Origin: a bacterium
GTDB lineage: Bacteria; UBP6; UBA1177
DNA length: 64,000 nt
Reading direction: 5' to 3'
Assembly: GCA_017538365.1 (NCBI GenBank)
Contig: JAFYIZ010000012.1
Location: 1-64,000, forward strand
Shown piece after piece: positions 34,611 through 43,318 of this stretch; the stretch's first letter is position 1, and each line of letters opens with the position of its first letter. The translations under genes were made by a program, and so were the position numbers. A model generated the notes under the pieces. That model worked only from the letters and a program-made list of their open reading frames with translations. It was not told the DNA's origin and searched no databases.

Positions 34611-35978
34611 ATGAAATTTAATAAAATTCTCCTGTTTTCAGTACTTTTCCTTTTCGTCGCAAGGCTTTCAGCCGATTTCGCGATTGACGGCAACCGTTTC
34701 AAGACCTCGCCTTTCGCAGACGGGTTCCTGACAGTATACGGTTCAGAAGGACTTGAAGAAGGATTGCTCGGCGTCGACTTCATTATGAATTTCCAGCACG
34801 CGCCGATCATCGTATCTGGAGGAAATAAAGTTATTGCAAACCAGCTCACTTCCGACATTTCGATTTTCTACAGCGTCGTAAAGTGGTTTGACCTCGGCGT
34901 TTCGCTTCCGGTCATCCTGTTTGAAAACGGTGACGGCTGGAACAAGGACGACAATCTTGCAAAAGCGGGTGTCGGCGACCTCAGGCTCGTTCCGAGATTC
35001 CAGCTTTTCAGCCTTTTCGATAAACTGATTTCGATGTCGGTAATCACTGAAGTCACCGCTCCGACAGGCAAACAGATTCACTCGGCACTTGGAAGCAATC
35101 AGTTCACATTCCGCCCCGCAATCGCTCTCGGAACTCAGTCAAAATGGATTGATGCGGCTCTCAACCTTTACTATCACGTTCTTCCAAAGCAGACTTTCGC
35201 GACATCGAAATTCGACGATGAATTCGGTCTCAAACTCGGACTCAACGTTCATGCAATAGAAAAACTGCTTGATGTAAACGCTGAATTTCATTCGGCTACT
35301 TCGATAAAATCACCTTTCAAGAACGATGCTCAGGACAACATCGAAATAGGCGGCGGCGTCCGCTTCAAAACTCCGGCAAATATTGATGTTATCGCAGGTG
35401 CGTTCGGCGGTTTCGGCAAAGCGGTAGCAGTTCCCAAATACCGCATTTACGCCGGAATTTCGTGGAACATGAACGTCCTTCCGCCGGAAGAAGAGCGCAA
35501 TAAAGCAGAATTCAAACTGAAAAAGAGAGAGGCAAAACAGGAAGAACAGCCGAAACAGGAAGAGAAAAAGCCTGAAGAAAAGAAAGTCAAAAAGGCTCCG
35601 AAGAAAACCGCTCCGAAACAGGAGGCAGCACTTCCGCAGCAGCCTGTAAAAACCGGCGAAAAACTGCCGAATGAGGTTCACTTCATGCACGAATCAGACT
35701 ACATCGCAGATACTGTCGAAATCGAAAAAGTCGCTCTCATCCTGACAAGAAACTTCATGCTGAAAATCAGAATCGAAGCCCACACCGACAGGCATGAAAA
35801 CGCATCTTTCGCACAAAAACGCGCTAATGCCGTAAAAGCCGTACTTATCAAAAACGGCGTTGAAGCGAACAGAATAAAAATCAAAATCATCGGTGCTGCA
35901 GAACCTGTTGCAAACGGCGACACCGAGCCCGATATGGTTAAAAACAGAAGAGTCGAATTCTTCGTCGTAACGGATTAG
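34611..35978 (+). CDS. OmpA-family outer-membrane protein
   Basis: The 455-residue protein has a signal peptide (to about residue 23). An N-terminal beta-barrel of about 270 residues follows, then a Lys/Glu/Pro-rich linker (residues about 295-345). A C-terminal OmpA-like peptidoglycan-binding domain contains HFMHESDYI, RIEAHTDRH, FAQKRANAVKAVL and KNRRVEFFV. This links the outer membrane to the cell wall. A GGAGG site precedes the ATG. It shares a transcript with trpS and probably nfnA-like. Confidence 0.88.
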   Translation: MKFNKILLFSVLFLFVARLSADFAIDGNRFKTSPFADGFLTVYGSEGLEEGLLGVDFIMNFQHAPIIVSGGNKVIANQLTSDISIFYSVVKWFDLGVSLPVILFENGDGWNKDDNLAKAGVGDLRLVPRFQLFSLFDKLISMSVITEVTAPTGKQIHSALGSNQFTFRPAIALGTQSKWIDAALNLYYHVLPKQTFATSKFDDEFGLKLGLNVHAIEKLLDVNAEFHSATSIKSPFKNDAQDNIEIGGGVRFKTPANIDVIAGAFGGFGKAVAVPKYRIYAGISWNMNVLPPEEERNKAEFKLKKREAKQEEQPKQEEKKPEEKKVKKAPKKTAPKQEAALPQQPVKTGEKLPNEVHFMHESDYIADTVEIEKVALILTRNFMLKIRIEAHTDRHENASFAQKRANAVKAVLIKNGVEANRIKIKIIGAAEPVANGDTEPDMVKNRRVEFFVVTD

Positions 35979-35991
35979 TTTTAGAGGAATC

Positions 35992-36801
35992 ATGGAAAAA
36001 ATCATCTCTATCGGCGAAATAGCTCCCAGAATTTACAAGATAGTCATAACGGCGCCGCAGATAGCAAAAATGTGGCATCCCGGGCAGTTTCTTATAATCC
36101 ATCTCAATGAAGACAGCGAAAGAATCCCTCTCACGATATGCAAACGCGACGTCGAAAAAGGAGAACTTACCCTCATCGTTCAGGCAATAGGCGAAAGCAC
36201 GCGCGAAATCTGCGCAAGCAAGCCTGGATCTGAAATACGCGATGTTTTAGGCCCTCTCGGAATGCCGAGCGACATAAATCCCGATTTCAAGAGTGTCCTA
36301 TTTATTTCAGGCGGAATCGGCATCACGCCGTTATATCCGCTGATTCAGAGATACCACGAACTCGGAATCATGACTACTGTCCTCATGGGTTTCAGAACGG
36401 CAAAAAACCTTATTCTGGATTCGGAAGTCAAAGAAGTCGCAGACAACATAATGATAGCATCGGACGACGGAACCCTGGGCGAAAAAGGACTGGCTTTGGA
36501 TCTCATCGCTCCGGCAATCGAAAAATGGGGAAAATTCGACCATGTCTATATCGCGGGACCTGTCAGAATGATGCAGTACACCGTTTTCGAAGCGGCAAAA
36601 TTCGGCATAAAATCGACCGTCAGCCTCAATCCGCTCATGATAGACGGCACCGGCATGTGCGGCGGCTGCAGAGTGAATATCGGCGGCAAAACGAAATTTG
36701 CGTGCGTTGACGGGCCGGAATTTGACGGAGAGCTGGTTGATTTTGAAAAATTGGCAAAAAAATTAGGCACTTACAAAGATCATCAGTGCCGCATCAGGTA
36801 G
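35992..36801 (+). CDS. NfnA/SudB-like ferredoxin-NADP reductase subunit alpha
   Basis: The 269-residue flavoprotein has an FAD-binding beta-barrel, with IPLTICKRD in the FAD loop at about residues 42-50. An NAD-binding fold follows with LFISGGIGITPLYPLI at about 103-118. The C-terminal 2Fe-2S segment MIDGTGMCGGCRV...FACVDGPEFDG has the Asp plus three Cys ligand pattern of NfnA/sulfide dehydrogenase beta. PyrK proteins are similar, but the end motif is closer to NfnA. The usual partner NfnB (a glutamate synthase-like subunit) is not adjacent. It probably moves electrons between NAD(P)H and ferredoxin. Confidence 0.82.
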   Translation: MEKIISIGEIAPRIYKIVITAPQIAKMWHPGQFLIIHLNEDSERIPLTICKRDVEKGELTLIVQAIGESTREICASKPGSEIRDVLGPLGMPSDINPDFKSVLFISGGIGITPLYPLIQRYHELGIMTTVLMGFRTAKNLILDSEVKEVADNIMIASDDGTLGEKGLALDLIAPAIEKWGKFDHVYIAGPVRMMQYTVFEAAKFGIKSTVSLNPLMIDGTGMCGGCRVNIGGKTKFACVDGPEFDGELVDFEKLAKKLGTYKDHQCRIR

Positions 36802-36816
36802 TTTTATGAGGTAAAG

Positions 36817-37434
36817 ATGGATATTTTTACGATTTTCACAAAAGGCGGAATCGTTATGTACCCGATCCTGCTCTGCTCGATCGTGAGTGTGGCAATCCTT
36901 TTTGAGCGCCTTTTCGCCCTTAGAAAAAGCAGAATCATCGCAAACAGAGATCTTCTGATGCACCTCGCCGAAAAACATGCATGGAACGATCTCAAAGAAG
37001 CGGCACAAAAAGGCGACGACCTCTTTTCACGCGTGGTTTACATGACTCTGGACGATCCTTCCTCCGAAACGGAAACTGAAAAAATCACCGAAATCTATGC
37101 AAAAAAAGTGACGGAAGAAATTTACAGCCACACCTCGATTCCCGGCGTCATGGCGACACTTTCGCCTCTGCTCGGACTTTTGGGAACGGTTCTCGGCATG
37201 ATAAGGATTTTCAACAAATTCACAGAAGCGGGCGGAAATCCGATGATTCTGGCGGGTGGCATCTGGGAAGCGCTCATCACGACGGCTGCAGGACTCACCG
37301 TTGCGATTCCCAGCCTCATAATTTACAGATTCCTGACATACACCGCTGAAAAAAGCGTTGCAGAACTTGAATTCGCTCTGGAAAAATTCGTTATTTTCAG
37401 AGGTGCGGGAAAGAACGGAGACAAACAAATTTAA
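36817..37434 (+). CDS. MotA/TolQ/ExbB proton channel family protein
   Basis: The 205-residue inner-membrane protein has an N-terminal segment (IVMYPILLCSIVSVAILFERLFAL, about residues 12-35). A cytoplasmic loop follows. Two later segments carry the family motif ATLSPLLGLLGTVLGMIRIF (about 112-131) and GGIWEALITTAAGLTVAIPSLIIY (about 148-171). These match ExbB/TolQ. ExbB normally works with ExbD, which is not next to it here; recA follows. It lies 15 bases after the NfnA-like gene. It is likely an energiser of TonB- or Tol-type transport whose partner is encoded elsewhere. Confidence 0.85.
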   Translation: MDIFTIFTKGGIVMYPILLCSIVSVAILFERLFALRKSRIIANRDLLMHLAEKHAWNDLKEAAQKGDDLFSRVVYMTLDDPSSETETEKITEIYAKKVTEEIYSHTSIPGVMATLSPLLGLLGTVLGMIRIFNKFTEAGGNPMILAGGIWEALITTAAGLTVAIPSLIIYRFLTYTAEKSVAELEFALEKFVIFRGAGKNGDKQI

Positions 37435-37451
37435 ATTTTGGTTTAAAAAAG

Positions 37452-37478
37452 TTGATTTTTAGATAATTTTGTCATAAT
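37452..37478 (+). promoter_or_regulatory. Possible recA promoter
   Basis: TTGATT (37452-37457) and CATAAT (37473-37478) with a 15-base spacer lie about 30 bases before the start. I see no clear LexA-type box. Confidence 0.35.
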
Positions 37479-37510
37479 TTCAGATGTAATATTTGTCAAT
37501 GGAGAGAAAA

Positions 37511-38587
37511 ATGGCAGAAAACAGAAGAGAAATGATCGAAAACGTTATCAGAAACGTTGAAAAGCAGTACGGCAAAGGCTCGATTATGATTTTGGGCGAC
37601 GAAACCAACATCGACATTCCGGTTATTCCGTCAGGTTCGATGAGCTTAGATATCGCAATGGGTATCGGCGGCTATCCGAGAGGAAGAATCATCGAGATTT
37701 ACGGCCCTGAATCTTCGGGTAAAACGACTCTCGCTCTTCACGCCATCGCTGAAGCGCAGAAAAAAGGCGGTGCAGCGGCATTTATCGACGCGGAGCACGC
37801 ATTCGATCTCAACTATGCGAAAAGACTTGGAATTCAAGTTGATTCGCTCGTAGTTTCGCAGCCCGATTACGCCGAGCAGGCTCTTGAAATTGCAGAAACT
37901 CTCGTACGCAGCAACGCAATCGACGTTCTCGTTATAGACTCTGTCGCAGCACTCGTTCCGAGAAGCGAAATCGAAGGCGAAATGGGCGAAAGCCAGATGG
38001 GTGTTCAGGCAAGACTTATGTCGCAGGCTCTGAGAAAACTCACGGCTGCAGTCAGCAAATCGAAAACCTGCCTCATCTTCATCAACCAGCTCAGAAGCAA
38101 AATCGGCGTAATGTTCGGCAATCCGGAAACAACGACAGGCGGAAACGCCCTTAAATTCTACGCTTCGATAAGAATCGACATAAGAAGAATCGCAAGCATC
38201 AAGGAAAAGGAAACCGTTATCGGCAACCAGGTCAAGGTCAAAATCCAGAAAAACAAGATGTTCCCGCCTTTCAGAGAGGCTGTTTTCGATATAATCTACG
38301 GAAAGGGAATCGACAGACTTACCGACATGATTAACGTTGCGGAAACTGACGGAATCATCGTAAAAAGCGGAAGCTGGTACGCATACAACGACGAAAAACT
38401 CGGGCAGGGCATTTCAAATGCGGCAAAAACCTTGAAGGAAAATCCTGAACTTATGAAAGAAATCGTCAACAAAATCAAAGAAAAACACAATCTGGTCAAA
38501 GATGCTGACGAACAGCCGAAAGCAGAGCAGAAACCGGCTGAAAACGAAGAAGATAAAAAACAGAAAAAGAGTGCAGGGAGTAAATAA
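37511..38587 (+). CDS. recA: Recombinase RecA
   Basis: RecA is the strand-exchange protein and SOS co-protease. The 358-residue protein has Walker [10 protein letters not shown] (about residue 66), the [10 protein letters not shown] Walker B segment, [15 protein letters not shown] (the L1/MAW region) and [30 protein letters not shown] (L2). The start is taken at the ATG 37511 with GGAGAG just upstream. It ends in a Lys/Glu-rich tail. Its stop overlaps the pilT start by one base (TAATG). Confidence 0.98.
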   Translation: MAENRREMIENVIRNVEKQYGKGSIMILGDETNIDIPVIPSGSMSLDIAMGIGGYPRGRIIEIYGPESSGKTTLALHAIAEAQKKGGAAAFIDAEHAFDLNYAKRLGIQVDSLVVSQPDYAEQALEIAETLVRSNAIDVLVIDSVAALVPRSEIEGEMGESQMGVQARLMSQALRKLTAAVSKSKTCLIFINQLRSKIGVMFGNPETTTGGNALKFYASIRIDIRRIASIKEKETVIGNQVKVKIQKNKMFPPFREAVFDIIYGKGIDRLTDMINVAETDGIIVKSGSWYAYNDEKLGQGISNAAKTLKENPELMKEIVNKIKEKHNLVKDADEQPKAEQKPAENEEDKKQKKSAGSK

Positions 38588-39774
38588 TGAGCGATACTTT
38601 TCAGGAATACATTCAGTTTCTCAACGAACTTCTGCATGATGCGGCAAATCTCGGTGCATCGGATATCCACTTAAAAACATACAGCGCTCCGGTTTTCAGA
38701 ATCAACGGAGCTCTGAACAAAATGGACAAATACGGCATACTCAAGCCCGAAAAACTCAACCCGATGATTGCAGGAATCCTCAACGACGAACAGCGTCACG
38801 CTCTCAAGGATAACGCCGAAATCGACCTTTCGCACAGCGTTTCCGGTGTCGGCAGATTCAGGGTAAACGTCTTCAAACAGAGAAGTTCTTTAGGCGCAGT
38901 TTTCAGAACGATTCCCTTCTCGGTCAAATCGATCGATGAACTCATTCTGCCGCCAGCAATCAAAAAAATCGCCGACAACAGACGCGGACTTATCCTTGTC
39001 ACAGGAACAACGGGAAGCGGTAAATCAACGACAATGGCTTCGATCGTCGACTACATAAATTCGACTAGAGGATGCAACATCATAACTATTGAGGATCCTA
39101 TCGAATTTCTGCTCCGCGATAAAAAAAGTATCGTCAGTCAGCGCGAGATCGGTATCGATACCAAGTCTTTCTCGACCGCTCTCAGAGCTTCTCTGCGTGA
39201 AGACCCGGATGTAATCATGGTCGGTGAAATGCGAGACCTTGAAACCATCGAGATAGCACTTACCGCGGCTGAAACAGGCCACCTTGTAATAAGTACACTT
39301 CACACTTTGAACGCAGCTGAAACGATAAACCGAATCATCTCCGTTTTCCCGCCCAACAACCAGGGACAGATCCGTCAGCAGCTCGGCAGCGTCCTTACCG
39401 CCGCGATAAGCCAGCGTCTTATCAAAAAGAAAGACGGAAAAGCGCGTGTTCCGGCAGTTGAAATCCTTGTAGCATCGCAGCTCGTCAAAGAGATAATCGT
39501 TGACGGTTCAAGGTTCAAAGAACTTCACGACGTTATCGAAAAAGGGCACCAGAACTACGGCATGCAGACTTTCGACCAGTCGATATTCCAACTTTACCAG
39601 GACGGTCACATCTCCGAAAAAGAGGCTCTCGAAAACGCAACAAGCCCGGACGATCTCGTTCTCAGAATGAAGGGTGTCAGTATGTCGGGCGACGGCGACT
39701 GGGGCTCTTTCGACAGCGGTACGGAAGGTATGACTCCGCAGTACGAGCCGACAGATTTTGAATTCGACAAATAA
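38587..39774 (+). CDS. pilT: Type IV pilus retraction ATPase PilT
   Basis: PilT is the hexameric ATPase that depolymerises type IV pili for twitching. The 395-residue protein has an N-terminal PAS-like domain. The ATPase domain carries Walker A GTTGSGKST (about residue 140), an Asp box, Walker B with GEMRDLETI and the His box HLVISTLHT. The C-terminal VEILVASQLVKEIIVDG part corresponds to the AIRNLIRE region, but the sequence is altered. No other pilus gene is present nearby. It begins inside the recA stop codon. Confidence 0.92.
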   Translation: MSDTFQEYIQFLNELLHDAANLGASDIHLKTYSAPVFRINGALNKMDKYGILKPEKLNPMIAGILNDEQRHALKDNAEIDLSHSVSGVGRFRVNVFKQRSSLGAVFRTIPFSVKSIDELILPPAIKKIADNRRGLILVTGTTGSGKSTTMASIVDYINSTRGCNIITIEDPIEFLLRDKKSIVSQREIGIDTKSFSTALRASLREDPDVIMVGEMRDLETIEIALTAAETGHLVISTLHTLNAAETINRIISVFPPNNQGQIRQQLGSVLTAAISQRLIKKKDGKARVPAVEILVASQLVKEIIVDGSRFKELHDVIEKGHQNYGMQTFDQSIFQLYQDGHISEKEALENATSPDDLVLRMKGVSMSGDGDWGSFDSGTEGMTPQYEPTDFEFDK

Positions 39775-39803
39775 TTTTTCCCAACAATAATCAAGGAGTT
39801 TTC

Positions 39804-40601
39804 ATGAAAATCGCAGTAGTTCAGAACAATCCTGTTTTTGGAGAAAAATCTAAAAATATCAGTGATTTGCTCAAAATGATGGAATCAACTGAAGCGGAGC
39901 TTTACATCCTTCCGGAGATGTCTTATTCGGGTTATCAGGTCGTTTCCGCGGAAGAAGCGCGCTCGCTTGCAGACAAAGTCGATTCCGAGAATGTCATGCG
40001 TTTCGCCGAATGGTCAAAATCGCACGACAGCGCGGTCATATTCGGTTTTCCCGAGGCTGCAGAAGACGGAAAAATCTACAATTCCTCTCTTTTCGTAACC
40101 CCGGAAGGAGACAAACACATCTACCGCAAATCGCACCTTTTTTATAAGGAAAAACTTTACTACGGCCCTGGAAACACCGGCTTTTTCGTCAAAGAATGGC
40201 GCGGAGTCAAAATCGGTCAGGCTATATGCTTCGACTGGTATTTTTCTGAAAGTTTCAGAACTTTAGCTCTTTTAGGGGCTGACCTCATCGCACACTGCAC
40301 GAATATTGTAATGCCCTACTTCCAGCGTGCGGCTTTTGCAAGAGCGATTGAAAACAAAGTCTATATTGCAACGTCCAACCGCATCGGAACTGAGGAACGC
40401 GACGGCGAAAAGCTCACCTACACCGGCGAAAGCGTCATCGTCGATCCGCTCGGAAACTATTTAGTTGACGCTCCGCACGACACAACGGGAGTTTTCACTG
40501 CAGAAATCGACACAAAACTTTCGAGGAACAAAAAGCTCAACGAGTTCAACGATGTTTTGGGCGACAGAAGGGATATTCTTTACAAAAAGCACTCTTTTTA
40601 A
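39804..40601 (+). CDS. Carbon-nitrogen hydrolase (nitrilase family)
   Basis: The 265-residue protein belongs to the nitrilase superfamily. The catalytic Glu lies in LPEMSYSGYQ, the Lys in YRKSHLFYKEKLYYGPG and the Cys in GQAICFDWYF, in the usual order. The most likely activity is an amidase on a small amide, as in the omega-amidase or N-carbamoyl groups, but the substrate cannot be assigned. A CAAGGAG site precedes the ATG. The cca gene starts 3 bases after its stop. Confidence 0.88.
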   Translation: MKIAVVQNNPVFGEKSKNISDLLKMMESTEAELYILPEMSYSGYQVVSAEEARSLADKVDSENVMRFAEWSKSHDSAVIFGFPEAAEDGKIYNSSLFVTPEGDKHIYRKSHLFYKEKLYYGPGNTGFFVKEWRGVKIGQAICFDWYFSESFRTLALLGADLIAHCTNIVMPYFQRAAFARAIENKVYIATSNRIGTEERDGEKLTYTGESVIVDPLGNYLVDAPHDTTGVFTAEIDTKLSRNKKLNEFNDVLGDRRDILYKKHSF

Positions 40602-40604
40602 ACC

Positions 40605-41795
40605 ATGAAAATCTATCAGGTGGGCGGCTCAGTCCGCGATGAAATAATCGGGATTCCTGTTTCGGACAAAGATTTCGTCGTGGTTGGAGCTACCGAAACC
40701 GAATTTTTAGAAAAATTTCCTAAAGCTGAAAAAGTCGGAAAATCGTTTCCTGTTTTTCTCGTGAACGGCTGCGAATACGCATTTGCGAGACGTGAGCGCA
40801 AAAACGGACACGGCTACCGCGGTTTCGCTGTGGAATTTTCTCCGGATATAACTTTGGAAGAAGACCTGCGTCGGCGCGACATAACGATAAACGCGATCGC
40901 AAAAGATCCCGATTTTCCGGACAGATACATTGACCCTTACGGCGGTATCGAAGACATCAGAAACAAAAGAATCGTCCATGTTTCGGAGGCTTTTTCGGAA
41001 GATCCGCTGCGGGTTTACCGCGTTGCAAGGTTTGCCGCAAAATTTCCCGATTTTTCAGTTGATGAAAGCACAATAAAGCTCATGAATTCTATCGGCGACG
41101 AGCTTGAAACGCTTTCAACCGAAAGAGTCTGGAAAGAACTTGAAAAAGCCCTTGTCTACCCTCGTCCGAGCCGCTTTTTCGAGATCTTGAAAGAAGCAGA
41201 ACTTTTAAAATACCACTTCCCCGAAGTTCTTGCTTTAGTCGGCGTTCCGGCAGGACCGATCCAGTATCACCCCGAAGGAGACGCATTCATCCACACGATC
41301 GAAACGATGGACCGCCTTAAACTTGCGGGCAACAACGACCCTGTCGCAATGTTCGCCGCACTTTGCCACGACTGGGGAAAGGCGGCATCTTCTCCTGACA
41401 ACTACCCGCATCATTACGGCCACGACAGGGCAGGAGTTCCCATAATCGAAAAATTCTGCCGTAGAATGAAAAATGTTCCCGAGCGTTACAGATTTGCGGC
41501 GATTGCAGTCGCAAAATACCACATGATCGTCCGTGAGATCGACAAAATAACACCGAAAAAAGCTATTAACATCATAAAAGACATCACTTCGACATCGTGC
41601 GGTCTCGACGGCTTCATGGACGCAGTCAAAGCCGACAATGCAAGACAAAATGACGATGCACGCGCCTTCATCAAAAAAATGCTCCCCGTTCTGGACGTAA
41701 AACTTCCCGAAAAATACTGGAATGCAGGGAAAAAAAGCGCGGAAATCCTTATGCAGCTTAAGATTTTGAAATATAAAGAATTGTCCGGAAAATAG
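40605..41795 (+). CDS. cca: CCA-adding enzyme (tRNA nucleotidyltransferase)
   Basis: The 396-residue class II CCA enzyme begins with VGGSVRDEIIG. The metal site Asp pair lies in SDKDFVVVG, followed by LRRRDITINA and LRVYRVARFAAKF. The C-terminal half has an HD domain (HDWGKA near residue 255), as in the gammaproteobacterial multifunctional form with phosphatase/phosphodiesterase activity. The tRNA-Phe gene in this window encodes CCA, so here the enzyme would mainly repair tRNA ends. No strong ribosome site is seen before the start, which lies 3 bases after the previous stop. Confidence 0.93.
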   Translation: MKIYQVGGSVRDEIIGIPVSDKDFVVVGATETEFLEKFPKAEKVGKSFPVFLVNGCEYAFARRERKNGHGYRGFAVEFSPDITLEEDLRRRDITINAIAKDPDFPDRYIDPYGGIEDIRNKRIVHVSEAFSEDPLRVYRVARFAAKFPDFSVDESTIKLMNSIGDELETLSTERVWKELEKALVYPRPSRFFEILKEAELLKYHFPEVLALVGVPAGPIQYHPEGDAFIHTIETMDRLKLAGNNDPVAMFAALCHDWGKAASSPDNYPHHYGHDRAGVPIIEKFCRRMKNVPERYRFAAIAVAKYHMIVREIDKITPKKAINIIKDITSTSCGLDGFMDAVKADNARQNDDARAFIKKMLPVLDVKLPEKYWNAGKKSAEILMQLKILKYKELSGK

Positions 41796-41797
41796 AT

Positions 41798-43150
41798 TTA
41801 GATATTGAAGTAAAGTTCGTATTCCTGAGGAGTCGGCGCGTTGTAGACATAGCGCGCTTCAGCCTTTTTAGCCTTGATCCAGAGGTCGATAAGCGCCTTC
41901 GGGAAAGCGGGCATCAGGTATTCGTTGTCAGCTGCAAGTCCGTCAAGAACGGCGTTGAGGTTGAGCGGGAACATTTTGCCGTTATCTTTGTCGTGGTAGT
42001 TGCTTTCAAGCGGATCACGTCCTTTCTGGATGCCGTCAACACCTGCAAGGATCATTGCGCTAAGGAAATAGTAAATGTTCGCAGTTGCGTCACCCGTTCT
42101 GTATTCGATTCTCTCTTCGCCTTTTGCCAAATATCCCGGGATTCTGATCGATGCTTCACGCGATCCTTTTGCAAATGTTGCGCTTACTGGAGCTTCAAAG
42201 CCAGGAACAAGGCGTTTGTATGAGTTTGTGCTCGGATTCGAGAAAGCAAGGAGAGAACCTGTTAGACTGTGGTCAAGAATGCCTGCGGTGTAAGAAAGAG
42301 CTTTTTTCGAAAGGCCGTGCAAGCCGTTTCCGACAAATATCGAAGCGCCTTTTTTAACAAGGAACTGGTGAACGTGCATTCCGTTTCCTGCGATGTTGTA
42401 GACAGGTTTCGGCATGAATGTTACGAAAATTCCGTGCTCTCTCGCGACATTTACGATTATCCATTTTGCAAGAGAAACTTTGTCACCCGCTTCTGCAAGG
42501 CTTATGAAGTTGAGCTCGATCTCAAGCTGGGATGCGCTTACTTCGTGGTGGTGGTATTTAACCGGAATGCCGACAGCTTCCATTGCTGCAACGATGTCGT
42601 TTCTCATTTCGAAATATTTGTCAGCCGGCGTAAGTCTGTGGTAGCCGTTCTGGATCCCGAAACGCGGAGCATCGTCGTAATCGGGGCCGATTCCTTCCTG
42701 GCTCTGGACTTCGTAGAAGCTGTGGGAGTATTCGCTCGAATAGCGGACACTGTCGAAAGCGTGGAACTCAAGTTCGATGAGGACTTTCGCGTCGTCTGCG
42801 ATCTTCTGTTCCTTGAGATATGCCGCAGTTTTCTTCGCGATGTTGCGCGGATACTGGTCGAAAGGCTCTCCCGTCGTGAGATAAACGTCGCAGAAAACGT
42901 GAGCTATCGTGTGTCCTTCCTTCTCCTCTACAAAAACCGTCGAAAGATCGGGTTTTGCGACCATGTCGGACTTGTCGACTTTCGCATAACCGAAGTTCGA
43001 TGCGTCAAAGCCGATACCTTTTTCAAAAATCTTTTCCGAAATATAACCTTTTGGAAGCGTCACATGCCGGATCGTACCGTTGATGTCGATCATCAGCATG
43101 CTGAGAAAATCAATGTTGTCGAAATTACCGTCAAATTTTCTGAAGTTCAT
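41798..43150 (-). CDS. glnA: Glutamine synthetase, type I
   Basis: GlnA makes glutamine from glutamate and ammonia. The 450-residue protein has the N-terminal beta-grasp region, the catalytic segment VKYHHHEVSASQLEIEL, GNGMHVHQFL (ammonia/ATP site), KRLVPGFEAPV, and REASIRIPGY with EYRTGDATANIYYFLSAMILAG. The length and the lack of an NLYDLPPEE-type adenylylation loop suggest the GSI-alpha group, so feedback rather than adenylylation control is inferred. The start at 43150 follows GGAGG. It is convergent with cca with a 2-base gap. Confidence 0.94.
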   Translation of the reverse strand: MNFRKFDGNFDNIDFLSMLMIDINGTIRHVTLPKGYISEKIFEKGIGFDASNFGYAKVDKSDMVAKPDLSTVFVEEKEGHTIAHVFCDVYLTTGEPFDQYPRNIAKKTAAYLKEQKIADDAKVLIELEFHAFDSVRYSSEYSHSFYEVQSQEGIGPDYDDAPRFGIQNGYHRLTPADKYFEMRNDIVAAMEAVGIPVKYHHHEVSASQLEIELNFISLAEAGDKVSLAKWIIVNVAREHGIFVTFMPKPVYNIAGNGMHVHQFLVKKGASIFVGNGLHGLSKKALSYTAGILDHSLTGSLLAFSNPSTNSYKRLVPGFEAPVSATFAKGSREASIRIPGYLAKGEERIEYRTGDATANIYYFLSAMILAGVDGIQKGRDPLESNYHDKDNGKMFPLNLNAVLDGLAADNEYLMPAFPKALIDLWIKAKKAEARYVYNAPTPQEYELYFNI

Positions 43151-43260
43151 TTTTTCCTCCAATCAAGAATTAACAAAAACATCGGGCAACGGTAGCAGAT
43201 AAAAACTTTATTTCAAGAATAAAAGAGGTTTTTAAGTTGAAAAAACGAGGGCGGTGCAAC

Positions 43261-43288
43261 TTGCCTTTTATCTCTTTTCCTTTAAAAT
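43261..43288 (+). promoter_or_regulatory. Probable promoter of the Ycf46-like AAA gene
   Basis: TTGCCT (43261-43266) and TAAAAT (43283-43288) are separated by 16 bases and followed by ACTGCG and a T-run. Confidence 0.55.
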
Positions 43289-43318
43289 ACTGCGTTTTTC
43301 GGTTTTTCGGAGGGAATC

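Noticed and set aside
35992-36801. PyrK, dihydroorotate dehydrogenase electron subunit
   Set aside because: The C-terminal cluster motif with Asp plus three Cys and FACVDGPEFDG is closer to NfnA/SudB, and no pyrD is adjacent.
36817-37434. Flagellar motor protein MotA
   Set aside because: The protein is of ExbB/TolQ length and topology (three segments) and no flagellar gene is nearby.
42269-43195. A 308-codon open frame on the plus strand opposite glnA
   Set aside because: Antisense shadow of glutamine synthetase without independent support.
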